Numbered from the stretch's first letter, positions 55,646 to 63,952 are shown. The stretch is DNA of 64,000 nucleotides from CAIXSC01 sp046349855 (GCA_046349855.1 JAXMBM010000012.1:1-64000), one strand, 5' to 3'. Notes: generated from the letters alone by a model not told the origin. A program made the numbers and translations.

Positions 55646-56176
55646 GTGAAGTTCCACCCCACGGCTCTGCCAGGTGCCTACCTGATTGAGCTCGAACCGA
55701 TCCGTGACGAGCGGGGTTATTTCGCGCGCACCTGGTGCCAGCGGGAACTGGCCGACCAGGGTTTGGAAGCCACCGTGGTGCAGTGCAGCCTCTCGCACAA
55801 CCTCCGCCCGGGAACGGTTCGCGGGATGCACCTCCAGCGTGCTCCCCACGAGGAAACCAAACTGGTGCGCTGTAACCGCGGCGCGATCTACGACGTGCTG
55901 GTCGACCTGCGGCCCGCTTCCCCCACGCACCGGCAGTGGCAGGGTTTCGAGCTGACCGCCGACAACCACCGCATGCTCTACATCCCGCCGGGACTGGCCC
56001 ACGGCTTTCAGACACTCGCCGCCGACTGCGATGTCTTCTACATGATGACCACCTGGTACCAGCCGGCCAGCGCCGCGGGGGTTCGCTGGGACGACCCGGC
56101 GTTTGGCATCCAGTGGCCGCTCCCGGTGTCGATGATCTCGGAACGGGACCGCCTCTATCCGGACTATTCGGCATGA
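55646..56176 (+). CDS. dTDP-4-dehydrorhamnose 3,5-epimerase family protein (RmlC-like)
   Basis: 176 residues. The cupin pattern RDERGYFARTW, VVQCSLSHNLRPGTVRGMHLQRAP, KLVRCNRGAIYDVLVDLR, MLYIPPGLAHGFQTLAADCDVFYM and ISERDRLYPDY is that of RmlC. The catalytic His (in RGMHLQ) and the second His (LAHGFQ) are present. The substrate here is probably a CDP-linked 4-keto sugar, perhaps C-methylated, rather than dTDP-rhamnose. The GTG start has AAGGA upstream. The gene ends in an ATGA overlap with the next one. Confidence 0.88.
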   Translation: MKFHPTALPGAYLIELEPIRDERGYFARTWCQRELADQGLEATVVQCSLSHNLRPGTVRGMHLQRAPHEETKLVRCNRGAIYDVLVDLRPASPTHRQWQGFELTADNHRMLYIPPGLAHGFQTLAADCDVFYMMTTWYQPASAAGVRWDDPAFGIQWPLPVSMISERDRLYPDYSA

Positions 56177-57093
56177 AACGCGTACTGGTCACCGGCGCTC
56201 GAGGATTCCTCGGCCGGCACTGCCTGCGTCCTCTGCAGGAGCGCGGGTACGACGTCGTGGCGGTGTCGTCGCGCGGGGTGGCGTCGAGCGTCGACGGGAT
56301 CGGCTGGCGGCAGGCCGATCTGCTGGCCCACGGTGCGGCCGAACGACTGCTCGACGACGTCCGTCCGACGCACCTGCTGCACCTGGCCTGGATGGCGCAA
56401 CCGGGCGTCTTCTGGAACTCCCCCGAGAACCCCCACTGGCTCACTCACAGCCAGACGCTGCTCCGTCATTTTCAGGAGCGGGGCGGGGCCCGCGTGGTGG
56501 TCGCCGGGACGTGCGCCGAGTACGCAGAGATCTCTGGCACCTACCACGAACAGTCCACGCCGATCCAACCGCGGACGATCTACGGCAAGTGCAAACATGC
56601 CCTGCAGCTGTACCAGGATTGCCTGAGCGAACTGACCGGGCTGAGCGCCGCCTGGGGACGACTGTTTTTCCTGTACGGCCCCGACGGCCCTCCCGAGAAA
56701 TTCCCACAGACCGTGCTGGCGGCCTGCGTCCGCGGCCTGCCCGCCCGCTGCTCCCACGGCCGGCAGCTCCGCGACTTCCTCCATGTGCAGGATGCGGCCG
56801 ACGCCCTGGTCGCCCTGCTCGATAGCCAGGTCACCGGCGCAGTGAATATTGCTTCCGGAGAGGCCTGGCAGCTGGGTGAGATGGCCGAGCGGCTGGCGGC
56901 TCGCTGTGGCCGCCCCGACCTGCTGCAGCTCGGCGCCCTCCCTGCGCGACCTCACGAACCGGCCCTCATCGTGGCCGACACCACTCGACTCCGCGAGGAA
57001 GTCGGCTGGCGCCCCCGCATCGACCGAAACCGCGGACTCGACCATCTCGCCGACACCTGGCCCAGGAGTTCCACTCATGAAGACGCCGCCTGA
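56173..57093 (+). CDS. NAD(P)-dependent epimerase/reductase (extended SDR)
   Basis: 306 residues. GARGFLGRH is the dinucleotide-binding loop, VVVAGTCAEY carries the Thr/Ser position, and IYGKCKHALQLY contains the Y-x-x-x-K pair. LLHLAWMAQPG and GRLFFLYGPDGPPEKF resemble RmlD/NDP-sugar 4-ketoreductases and WcaG-like proteins. It probably reduces the 4-keto group as the last nucleotide-sugar step. The start overlaps the epimerase stop by 4 bp. It also overlaps the next methyltransferase by 17 bp. Confidence 0.85.
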   Translation: MKRVLVTGARGFLGRHCLRPLQERGYDVVAVSSRGVASSVDGIGWRQADLLAHGAAERLLDDVRPTHLLHLAWMAQPGVFWNSPENPHWLTHSQTLLRHFQERGGARVVVAGTCAEYAEISGTYHEQSTPIQPRTIYGKCKHALQLYQDCLSELTGLSAAWGRLFFLYGPDGPPEKFPQTVLAACVRGLPARCSHGRQLRDFLHVQDAADALVALLDSQVTGAVNIASGEAWQLGEMAERLAARCGRPDLLQLGALPARPHEPALIVADTTRLREEVGWRPRIDRNRGLDHLADTWPRSSTHEDAA

Positions 57094-58279
57094 GATCTCC
57101 TGCCCGGTGTGCGACCGCCGCGAGTCCGAACCGTTCGTCCAGCGATCGGTCGTCCCCGTTCACCAGAATCTGCTCTGCGAGTCGCAGGCATCCGCCCATC
57201 GGCTGGCCCGAGGTGCACTGAACATGCACATCTGCCGGCACTGCGGCTTCATCTTCAATGCGACGTTTGACCCCCGTCTGCTCGAATATGGCCAGCAGTA
57301 CGACAACACCCAGACCTACTCGGCTACTTTCCAGGAGTACGTCGGGCGACTCATCGGACGGCTGGCCCACCTTCCCGAGGTCCGCCGCGGGTCGATCGTC
57401 GAAGTGGGCTGCGGGAAGGGAGGATTCCTGCGTCAGCTGATCATGGCCGCCGGTCCGCACTGCCAGGGACACGGCTACGACCCGGCGTACGAGGGGGCGG
57501 AAATCGACCTCGCCGGTCAACTGCACTTCCACCGCTGCTTCTACGACCCGCAGCACGCCGAACAGCAGGCCGACGTCGTGATCTCTCGACACGTGATCGA
57601 ACACGTTCCGCAGCCCATGTCGCTCCTCCGCAGCATCCGCCGCGCCCTCGCCCACTCCCCCCGAGCCCGCGTCTGCTTCGAAACGCCGTGCGCCCGCTGG
57701 ATTCTCCAGCACGAGGTGGTGTGGGACTTCTTTTACGAGCATTGCTCCCTGTTCACCGCCGATACGCTGGCAGCCGCCTTCCAACTGGCCGGCTTTCGCG
57801 TCGAATCGGTGGAACACATTTTCGGTGGCCAATACCTCTGGTTGGAAGCCGTTCCCGGCACCGCCGTCCTCGAGCCGCCCGTACCCAAGACCGGCGAAGT
57901 CCTCGACTTGGCCCGACGCTTCACGGTCCGGGAAAGCCAGCTGGTCGAGCACTGGAGACGACAGATCGTGCAGCGCGCCGACAGGGGCGGCGTGGTCCTC
58001 TGGGGCGGTGGAGCCAAGGGAGTGACCTTCGCCAATCTGATCGATCCCGACCGCCGCTGGATCGTCGGGGTGGTCGATGTGAATCCGAATAAGCAGGGAC
58101 GGTTCCTGCCCGGCAGCGGCCATCGCATCCTGCCACCCGCGGCTCTCGCGCACCTCCCCGTCACCGCGGCCGTGCTGCTCAACCCCAACTACACCGAGGA
58201 AGTGACCAGCCAGCTCCGCTCCCTGGGACTCGACGTGTCCGTGGTCGATTTGATGAACGAGTCGCTGGTGGCCCTCTGA
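57077..58279 (+). CDS. Second class I SAM-dependent methyltransferase of the glycan locus
   Basis: 400 residues. The same three-part plan as the first C-methyltransferase: an N-terminal zinc ribbon (CPVCDRR, CRHCGFIF), a SAM domain (SIVEVGCGKGGFLRQLI, VISRHVIEHVPQP) and a C-terminal domain GVVLWGGGAKGVTFANLI, IVGVVDVNPNKQGRFLPGSG. The shared architecture suggests a duplicated but diverged methyltransferase family; it may act on the sugar, an acyl group or a polymer end. It starts 17 bp inside the preceding gene, so it is translationally coupled. Confidence 0.82.
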   Translation: MKTPPEISCPVCDRRESEPFVQRSVVPVHQNLLCESQASAHRLARGALNMHICRHCGFIFNATFDPRLLEYGQQYDNTQTYSATFQEYVGRLIGRLAHLPEVRRGSIVEVGCGKGGFLRQLIMAAGPHCQGHGYDPAYEGAEIDLAGQLHFHRCFYDPQHAEQQADVVISRHVIEHVPQPMSLLRSIRRALAHSPRARVCFETPCARWILQHEVVWDFFYEHCSLFTADTLAAAFQLAGFRVESVEHIFGGQYLWLEAVPGTAVLEPPVPKTGEVLDLARRFTVRESQLVEHWRRQIVQRADRGGVVLWGGGAKGVTFANLIDPDRRWIVGVVDVNPNKQGRFLPGSGHRILPPAALAHLPVTAAVLLNPNYTEEVTSQLRSLGLDVSVVDLMNESLVAL

Positions 58280-58395
58280 GTCCAACGCGCGGAGTCGAAC
58301 CGGCACCACCTCGGCCGGTACACTGACCGAGCGAGGGGACCGACCGTGGGGAAGTTGCGGCGCCGCGGGATAGGCCGCTCGGCGCGGTTCCAGCT
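58280..58395. terminator. Possible terminator of the CDP-sugar operon
   Basis: Between convergent genes. ACCGGC (58299-58304) pairs with GCCGGT (58314-58319) around a 9-nt loop. No U-rich tail follows. It is the only inverted repeat seen in this 116-bp gap and may act on both strands. Confidence 0.3.
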
Positions 58396-59283
58396 TCAAC
58401 CGGCGCAGGGCCGCAGGCCGAGCGTTTCCAGCAGGGGATAGATGCGGCGGTGGCGAAAGCGCCGCAGCGAGTTCTTCAGGTAGACCCGATTCCAGTGGAG
58501 CAGCGAGCGCAGCAGTGCGGGGGTCCACGGAATCGTCGAGTCGGTCAGCAGGGCCCAGGTGAACGGCAGCATCGGGAACCGGCGAGTGAACCAGGAGCGG
58601 TTGTAGCGAGGAATACTACGCAGCGCATCGCTCGACTCCCCGCGGCATTGGCGGCGCATCAGCGTCCGCGGGACGAGGGCATGCCGGCCCCACATCAGGG
58701 TCCGGGCGACGATCGCCCAGTCGAACGCCCAGTAAGTGTCGCCCGCCCGGAAACAATGCTGCAGCACGTGGGTACGGTACAAGCCGTAGATCCGCGAGTT
58801 GGCTCCCGGTTCCCGCAGGTATTCGATCAGGTTGCTGTGGCCGTCGGCCAGCAGGGGAGCGGTCCCTGGGATGAGCGGCACGGGGAGCACGGGAATGTCG
58901 ACCAGTTCAACTTCCGAGACACAGCAGACCACGTCCGGCCGGGATTCCAGCACCGCCAGATTCTCGGCGATGAACTCGGGAAACCAGAAGTCGTCGTGCG
59001 CCGCCCACATGAAATAGGGGGTCCGCGCCTCCGACAGTACAAACAGGAAATTGCCCGTCGGACCGATGTTCTGCGGTTGTCGCACGTAGCGGATACGCTC
59101 ATCCCGGGCCACCCAGGCCTCGCAGATGGCCTGAGTGTCGTCGTCCGAGGCGTTATCCGAGATCAAGAACCGGAGGTTCGGCAGCGTCTGGCCGGTCAGG
59201 CTGGCGAGCGACTGGTCCAGCGATGCTCCCCCATTACGCACCGGAATTCCCACAGTAACCAACGGCTGAGCCGGCGAATTCAC
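58396..59283 (-). CDS. Glycosyltransferase family 2
   Basis: 295 residues. The GT-A pattern is clear: VTVGIPVRNGGASLDQSLASLTGQ, LISDNASDDDTQAICEAW, and FMWAAHDDFWFPEFI with the metal-binding D-x-D-like HDD. The acceptor and donor are unknown; position at the end of the CDP-sugar locus suggests that it uses one of its products. GTG 59283 was chosen because AGGGAGG lies 9 nt upstream. Another GTG six bases upstream would leave only 3 nt of spacing. The ATG at 59457 would add a 58-residue tail without family likeness. Confidence 0.85.
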   Translation of the reverse strand: MNSPAQPLVTVGIPVRNGGASLDQSLASLTGQTLPNLRFLISDNASDDDTQAICEAWVARDERIRYVRQPQNIGPTGNFLFVLSEARTPYFMWAAHDDFWFPEFIAENLAVLESRPDVVCCVSEVELVDIPVLPVPLIPGTAPLLADGHSNLIEYLREPGANSRIYGLYRTHVLQHCFRAGDTYWAFDWAIVARTLMWGRHALVPRTLMRRQCRGESSDALRSIPRYNRSWFTRRFPMLPFTWALLTDSTIPWTPALLRSLLHWNRVYLKNSLRRFRHRRIYPLLETLGLRPCAG

Positions 59284-59545
59284 GATCACGGACCTCCCTG
59301 TCCTTCGACCACGGTCGGCGATTGCCTCGGGGTTGAGCGTACGGTCCCCATGGTGGGCGGGGGAGCGGGGCAGGGTCAAGGTCAGTTTTTCCGGCCCTCC
59401 CCCCCTCCCCTGCGGTGGTCGAATCGTACCCGAAGCTGAACCCAGCCATTTCATCAACCGATACTGATTGGAGTGGACATGGGCGGCCGCGTTGGCATAA
59501 TGGAACGCCGTTGGCCCTGACCTTCACCTGGGTGGGAACCTGAAT
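59284..59545. promoter_or_regulatory. Divergent intergenic region (262 bp)
   Basis: It lies between the minus-strand GT2 gene and the plus-strand DUF1501 gene and must contain both promoters. The GT2 ribosome-binding site is at 59293-59299 (minus strand). No recognisable -35/-10 pair or operator was seen. Confidence 0.4.
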
Positions 59546-60913
59546 ATGCTCACGATCTTCGGCAATCGGCAGTATGGTGGCTTCTGCGATCGGATGGCCC
59601 GCCGCGATTTTCTCACGATCGGCGGCATGGCCCTGGGCGGCCTGGCGCTGCCCGACGTGCTCCGCGCGGAAGCTCGCCCGCAGGGCCGTTCGCATAAAGC
59701 CATCATCAACGTCTTCCTCCCCGGTGGCCCTCCCCATCTCGATATGTGGGATTTGAAGCCCGATGCGCCGGCGGAAATTCGGGGCGAATACAGCCCCATC
59801 CAGACGAACGTGCCGGGGATGGAGATCTGCGAGTTATTCCCCAAACTGGCACGGATGGCCGACAAGTTCGCCATCATCCGCTCGCTGGCCGACAGCGACG
59901 GCGAACATAGCGCGTATCAGTGCATGACGGGGCACCGCCGCAGCCAGCAACAGCCACCCGGAGGCTGGCCGTCGTTCGGCGCCTGGCTCAGCCGGCTCCA
60001 GGGGAACGCCAACCCGGCGGTTCCACCGAATATCAGCCTGATGTATCGCTGCGGCAACTTCGGCTGGGGCGATCCGGGAGACGGCGGTTTCCTGGGGCTG
60101 GGGCATGCTCCGTTCAAGGTGGTGGACCGCGAAGCGACCGAAAAGCGGAAAACCGACAACATGACGCTGCAGGGGATCACGCTCGAACGATTGCGGGATC
60201 GCGACTCGCTCCGCGCCTCGCTCGACCAGTTCCGCCGCTCGGCCGACACGTCCGGTTCCATGGATGGGCTCGACCAGTTCGCCCAGAAGGCCATGGGGAT
60301 TCTCACCTCCAGCCAGCTGGCCGACGCACTCGACCTGTCGCTGGAAGACCCGCAGGTGCTGGCCCGCTACGGGGTCGACGATCCGGCCTTCGAACGCGAC
60401 GGTGCTCCGCGGATGGTCCGCAATTTCTGCGTCGCCCGCCGCCTCGTGGAAGCCGGGGCCCGAGTCGTGTCGATGAACTTCATCCGCTGGGACTGGCACG
60501 GCGGCGACGGCATGAACTTCGTCAACTCGAAGCGCGATTTCCCGCTGCTCGATACGGGCCTCTCGGCACTGCTGGAAGACCTGCACGTGCGGGGGCTGGA
60601 GCGCGACGTGAGCGTGGTGGTGTGGGGCGAGTTTGGTCGGACCCCGCGACTCAACAACATGAACAGCCGCGACCACTGGCCGCAGGCCAATGCGGCGGTC
60701 GTCGCCGGTGGCGGCATGCGGCTGGGACAGGTGATTGGCAAGACGAACAAGTACGCCGAACACCCGGTCGACCGGCCGATCAAGTTCCAGGAAGTGTTCG
60801 CCACCCTCTACTCGAAGGCTGGCTTGAATCTCAACACGCGCCAGTTCGACCTCCGCGGTCGTCCGCAATATCTGGTCGAACCCGGGAACGAACCGATCCG
60901 CGAACTGGTATAA
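59546..60913 (+). CDS. DUF1501 domain protein
   Basis: 455 residues. MARRDFLTIGGMALGGLALP gives a Tat-like leader starting at residue 17 of the predicted product. The body is DUF1501: KAIINVFLPGGPPHLDMWDLKPD, DKFAIIRSLADSDGEHSAYQCMTGH, SMNFIRWDWHGGDGMNFV, the VVVWGEFGRTPRLNN motif and AVVAGGGMRLGQVIG. It belongs to the same family as the 33.8-35.3 kb gene but differs clearly in sequence. Unlike that one it has no PSD1 gene beside it. The ATG at 59546 was used; the inner ATG at 59594 (before ARRDFL) is a possible alternative. Confidence 0.87.
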   Translation: MLTIFGNRQYGGFCDRMARRDFLTIGGMALGGLALPDVLRAEARPQGRSHKAIINVFLPGGPPHLDMWDLKPDAPAEIRGEYSPIQTNVPGMEICELFPKLARMADKFAIIRSLADSDGEHSAYQCMTGHRRSQQQPPGGWPSFGAWLSRLQGNANPAVPPNISLMYRCGNFGWGDPGDGGFLGLGHAPFKVVDREATEKRKTDNMTLQGITLERLRDRDSLRASLDQFRRSADTSGSMDGLDQFAQKAMGILTSSQLADALDLSLEDPQVLARYGVDDPAFERDGAPRMVRNFCVARRLVEAGARVVSMNFIRWDWHGGDGMNFVNSKRDFPLLDTGLSALLEDLHVRGLERDVSVVVWGEFGRTPRLNNMNSRDHWPQANAAVVAGGGMRLGQVIGKTNKYAEHPVDRPIKFQEVFATLYSKAGLNLNTRQFDLRGRPQYLVEPGNEPIRELV

Positions 60914-61134
60914 GAGAGTCTGGGAACCCCCGGGCAGCTTCTTGACTCGGGGTGTTCCCCTGCGGACACTCGCTGGGGACAATCCCCCCGGGAAACGCTC
61001 GCCGGGAAACGCTCACCGGGAGGGCGCTGCCGGGGTCGGCGGCAGGCGGCATCGCTGCCTGAACGGGAGCTTTCGGATAGGAAGCTCCCAACCGGACGCT
61101 GCCCGGCCACTCATCACGACCAAGGACAGCATCC
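60914..61134. promoter_or_regulatory. glnA leader region with 14-bp repeats and a hairpin
   Basis: 221 bp between the DUF1501 gene and glnA. Two identical-length units CCGGGAAACGCTC plus one base occupy 60988-61015 and a third, changed unit follows (61016 on). A strong hairpin, GGGAGCTT (61065-61072) with AAGCTCCC (61082-61089), has a 9-nt loop and ends 45 bp before the glnA ATG. AAGGA lies 9 nt before the start. The layout could be an RNA switch, a protein-binding leader or the end of an upstream transcript. It does not match the glutamine riboswitch pattern I know. Confidence 0.4.
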
Positions 61135-62547
61135 ATGACGCCCCGCGAAGTGCTGGCACTGTGCCGCGAAAAAGACGTCAAGGCAGTCGACCTGCGATTC
61201 ACCGACTTCCTGGGAACCTGGCACCACTTCACCATCCCGATTGGCAAGCTCGAAGAGGACACCTTCGAGGACGGGCTCGGGTTCGACGGTTCGAGTATCC
61301 GCGGCTGGCAGGCGATCAACGAATCGGACATGCTGGTCATTCCGCAGGCGGCCACCGCCTTTCTCGACCCTTTCGCCAAGATCCCGACGCTCGTGCTGAT
61401 CTGCACGATCCAGGATCCGATCACCCGGGAAGATTACTCGCGCGACCCGCGGAACATCGCTCGCAAAGCGGTCAACTACCTCAAGGGGACCGGCATCGGC
61501 GACACGGTGTTCATCGGCCCGGAACTCGAGTTCTTCGTGTTCGACGAGGCCCGTTTCGACCAGAACGCGCACGAGGGCTACTACCACCTCGACAGCGTGG
61601 AAGGGGAATGGAATCGGGGGCGGGCCGAGCAGCCGAACCTGGGATACAAGATCCGCTCCAAGGAAGGCTACTTCCCGGTTCCCCCCACCGATCAGCTGAT
61701 GGATCTCCGCAACGAGATGATGCTGACGCTGATCGATTGCGGAGTGGACGTCGAGGCGCAGCACCACGAAGTGGCGAGCGGCGGGCAGTGCGAGATCGAC
61801 ATGCGCTACCAGCCGCTGGTCCGCATGGCCGACCAGACGATGCTCTACAAGTACGTCGTCAAGAACACCGCGCGGCGTTACGGCAAGACCGTGACGTTCA
61901 TGCCCAAACCGCTGTTCGGCGACAACGGGTCAGGCATGCATACCCATTTCTCCATCTGGCGCGGCAACGAACCGCTGTTCGCCGGGCCGGGCTACGCCGG
62001 TCTGAGTGAAATTGCAATCCACGCGATCGGCGGAGTGCTGCGGCACGCACCGTCCCTGCTGGCCATCACCAATCCGACGACCAACAGCTACAAGCGGCTC
62101 GTGCCCGGCTACGAAGCCCCGGTCAATCTGGCCTACTCGCAGCGCAACCGTTCGGCCTGCTGCCGGATTCCGATGTACAGCAGCAGCCCCAAGGCGAAGC
62201 GGGTCGAGTTTCGCTGCCCGGACCCGAGCGCCAATCCCTATCTGGCCTACAGCGCGATCCTCATGGCGGCCATCGATGGGATTCAGAACAAGATCCATCC
62301 TGGCGAACCGCTCGACAAAGATCTCTACGACCTCGAACCTGAGGAACGGCAGAACGTTCCCCAGACCCCGGGGTCGCTCGACGAAGCGCTCGACTGCCTG
62401 GCCCGCGATCACGACTATCTGCTCCGCGGCGACGTCTTCACCGAGGATGCGATTCGGGAGTGGATCGCCTACAAGCGAACCAAGGAAGCGGACCAGATCC
62501 GTTTGCGTCCTCATCCCTATGAGTTCTGCCTGTACTTTGATGTCTGA
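61135..62547 (+). CDS. glnA: Glutamine synthetase type I
   Basis: 470 residues, the full GSI length. Visible motifs are GFDGSSIRGWQAINESDM, the Glu in FIGPELEFFVFDE, VEAQHHEVASGGQCEIDM, GSGMHTHFSIW and VNLAYSQRNRSACCRIPMYSSSPKAKRVEFRCPDPSANPYLA. The Tyr in KDLYDLEPEE is where the adenylylation Tyr lies in other type I enzymes, so control by adenylylation is possible. It forms glutamine from glutamate, ammonia and ATP in the cytoplasm. The MgtC gene starts 66 bp later on the same strand. Confidence 0.96.
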   Translation: MTPREVLALCREKDVKAVDLRFTDFLGTWHHFTIPIGKLEEDTFEDGLGFDGSSIRGWQAINESDMLVIPQAATAFLDPFAKIPTLVLICTIQDPITREDYSRDPRNIARKAVNYLKGTGIGDTVFIGPELEFFVFDEARFDQNAHEGYYHLDSVEGEWNRGRAEQPNLGYKIRSKEGYFPVPPTDQLMDLRNEMMLTLIDCGVDVEAQHHEVASGGQCEIDMRYQPLVRMADQTMLYKYVVKNTARRYGKTVTFMPKPLFGDNGSGMHTHFSIWRGNEPLFAGPGYAGLSEIAIHAIGGVLRHAPSLLAITNPTTNSYKRLVPGYEAPVNLAYSQRNRSACCRIPMYSSSPKAKRVEFRCPDPSANPYLAYSAILMAAIDGIQNKIHPGEPLDKDLYDLEPEERQNVPQTPGSLDEALDCLARDHDYLLRGDVFTEDAIREWIAYKRTKEADQIRLRPHPYEFCLYFDV

Positions 62548-62613
62548 GTTCCACCGGGGAGCCGCGCGGCCGACCAGGCCGGAGATCTTCCCGCGGACTC
62601 CTCCAGCGGCCGC

Positions 62614-63240
62614 ATGAACTACGACAGCTTTCCCGAGATTGTCCTGCGATTGATGGCGGCGGCCGCCACCGGCGCCGTGCTGGGGATCGATCGCGATCTC
62701 CACCACAAGCCCGCCGGCCTGCGAGTTCTTTCGCTGGTCTCGCTCGGGTCGGCCGTCACCATGGTATTCAGCCTGGAACTCGGCGGGCTCACTTCCCCGA
62801 ACTCTCACGACCAGTATCTCCGCGCCGTCCAGGGTATCCTCTCGGGAATCGGTTTTCTGGGCGCCGGGGTCATCCTGCGGTCGGACCGTGGCAACGAAGT
62901 CCACGGACTCACCACCGCCGCATCGGTCTGGGTCTCGTCGATCCTGGGTATGGCGGTGGGGCTCGGCCAATGGGCCCTGGGCACCGTCTCGATCGTGCTG
63001 GTCGTCCTGATCCTTGTCGGTGGCCGACGCGTGGAAACCATCCTCAAACAATGGCATCAACCACTCCAGGCAGAGGCCTCACCTCCTGCGCCTACCGACT
63101 CACCGCACACACCCACCGACTCACTGCCCACGTCGTGGCCTGGCACCGCCGCGGCGCGTTCGGCCGAGTCGGCCTCGCGCGATGACGACAGACCGGCAAG
63201 GCCAGCGCGCAGTTTGGGCGACAGCGACAAGCTGGGGTAG
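62614..63240 (+). CDS. MgtC/SapB family membrane protein
   Basis: 208 residues. VLGIDRDLHHKPAGLRVLSLVSLGSAV, GIGFLGAGVILR and GLTTAASVWVSSILGMAVGLGQW are hallmarks of MgtC/SapB. Four to five hydrophobic helices make up the first 145 residues. The C-terminal 60 residues are polar and Pro/Ser/Thr-rich, in place of the ACT-like domain of longer members. The family affects magnesium homeostasis and ATP synthase; its role here is unknown. It is followed by mobile-element debris. Confidence 0.85.
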   Translation: MNYDSFPEIVLRLMAAAATGAVLGIDRDLHHKPAGLRVLSLVSLGSAVTMVFSLELGGLTSPNSHDQYLRAVQGILSGIGFLGAGVILRSDRGNEVHGLTTAASVWVSSILGMAVGLGQWALGTVSIVLVVLILVGGRRVETILKQWHQPLQAEASPPAPTDSPHTPTDSLPTSWPGTAAARSAESASRDDDRPARPARSLGDSDKLG

Positions 63241-63249
63241 GACTCGCGT

Positions 63250-63372
63250 TTGGAAGCCTTCATCGATATCGAGGAGCTGTTGGAGTGCTTCGGTGACTTG
63301 AAGGACCCGCGTTCGAGCACTCATCGACACCAGCCGCGAACGACGGCGAATAACGGCGAGCGGTGGGCGTGA
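63250..63372 (+). pseudogene. ISAs1-like transposase N-terminal fragment
   Basis: Forty codons from a TTG contain ELLECFGDLKDPRSSTHRH, which is the start of many ISAs1-family transposases (a short hydrophobic/acidic lead, then F-x-D-L-x-D-P-R). Then the frame runs into the inverted repeat and stops. All catalytic parts are absent, so it is a relic of about one tenth of the gene. A short exported or regulatory peptide is less likely. It begins 10 bp after the MgtC stop. Confidence 0.45.
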
Positions 63373-63383
63373 GCCCTCTGTTT
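63354..63383. repeat. Left 30-bp inverted repeat
   Basis: It reads CGGCGAGCGGTGGGCGTGAG then CCCTCTGTTT. Its reverse complement matches 63953-63982 at 28 of 30 positions. A GTGGGC/GCCC(T)C palindrome inside it can form a hairpin followed by TGTTT. Confidence 0.85.
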
Positions 63384-63452
63384 CACTGTTTCGTCAAGGC
63401 CCGATTTCTGGATAGGGGTTGGGAAGGGTCATTGAGTCGCCCCTCCTCCTCC

Positions 63453-63485
63453 GAACCGGACTGGCGGGTCTCCCGCATCCGGCTC
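63453..63485 (-). ncRNA. Group II intron domain V hairpin
   Basis: On the minus strand the 33 bases start GAGCCGGAT and end GTCCGGTTC. These nine-base arms pair fully, counting G-U. A two-base bulge (CA, against the usual AC) and an upper stem with a GAGA-type loop complete the domain. The usual length is 34, so one base is missing. This is the best-kept catalytic piece of the intron. Confidence 0.75.
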
Positions 63486-63497
63486 TCCGGTTGATTG

Positions 63498-63826
63498 TTA
63501 CGTGACGCAAGGTTGGCATTCTTGGGAATGGGCAGTCGTCATGCTGAACAGCCCCTGCTTGGCGAAGTAGGCGTTTGGTTTGCCTCCTCGAACACTGTGG
63601 TGTTCCAGTGTAGCCAACATCGGATTGGTCCAGATGCTTGGTTCCGTCCACGCCCAGCGGGCGAGGTCTTCTCCGGACAATCTAGGTGTCGCCCGATTGC
63701 TCGTCGGCACTATTAATTCCAGTTTGTCTTCCAAAGATCTGTCCTTTCGCGATCAATCTTCTTGTGCCCCTTTGCTTCACGGGCGTTATCCCGTTTCAAA
63801 GCTCTTATGGGCACTCTGACTCCCAT
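63498..63826 (-). pseudogene. Group II intron maturase remnant with frameshift and large internal deletion
   Basis: The 5' piece (63713-63826) reads MGVRVPIRALKRDNAREAKG, a typical start of intron-encoded reverse transcriptases. It stops at a TAA (63713-63715). In another frame the next piece (63498-63734) gives ARWAWTEPSIWTNPMLATLE, again the N-terminal region, and then goes directly to PNAYFAKQGLFSMTTAH, which is a C-terminal ending of the family. All reverse transcriptase and most maturase domain is missing. The gene has lost at least 300 codons and is not functional. Confidence 0.65.
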
Positions 63827-63952
63827 CCCCACAGTCTCGACTTCGCGCGTGGCCCTTTGGGGAGGCTGCTCTCAGCTCTGACCGGTTGACCGACGATGGG
63901 TCTCCCTGCTTACTTTGTTCGACCTTCCGATCAAACAACATCACAGGCGCAC

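Larger units (their letters stand above)
63411..63952 (-). mobile_element. Short, degenerate group II intron (probably class IIC) with deleted maturase
   Basis: Read on the minus strand, the element starts with GTGCG (63952) and ends with CCCCTATC (63411), fitting the GUGYG and AY end rules. A domain V hairpin is at 63453-63485, with domain VI-like sequence after it. The 5' part contains a block that resembles the usual lead to the maturase gene (ACTGTGGGGATGGGAGTCAG). The piece immediately before the 5' end is a hairpin with GTGGGC/GCCCAC and TGTTT, the type of site class IIC introns use. At about 540 bp it lacks most of the maturase, so it can move or splice only with help, if at all. Confidence 0.72.

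Noticed and set aside
60988..61020. Glutamine riboswitch
   Set aside because: I could not place the conserved glnA RNA or downstream-peptide motifs; only repeats and one hairpin are seen.
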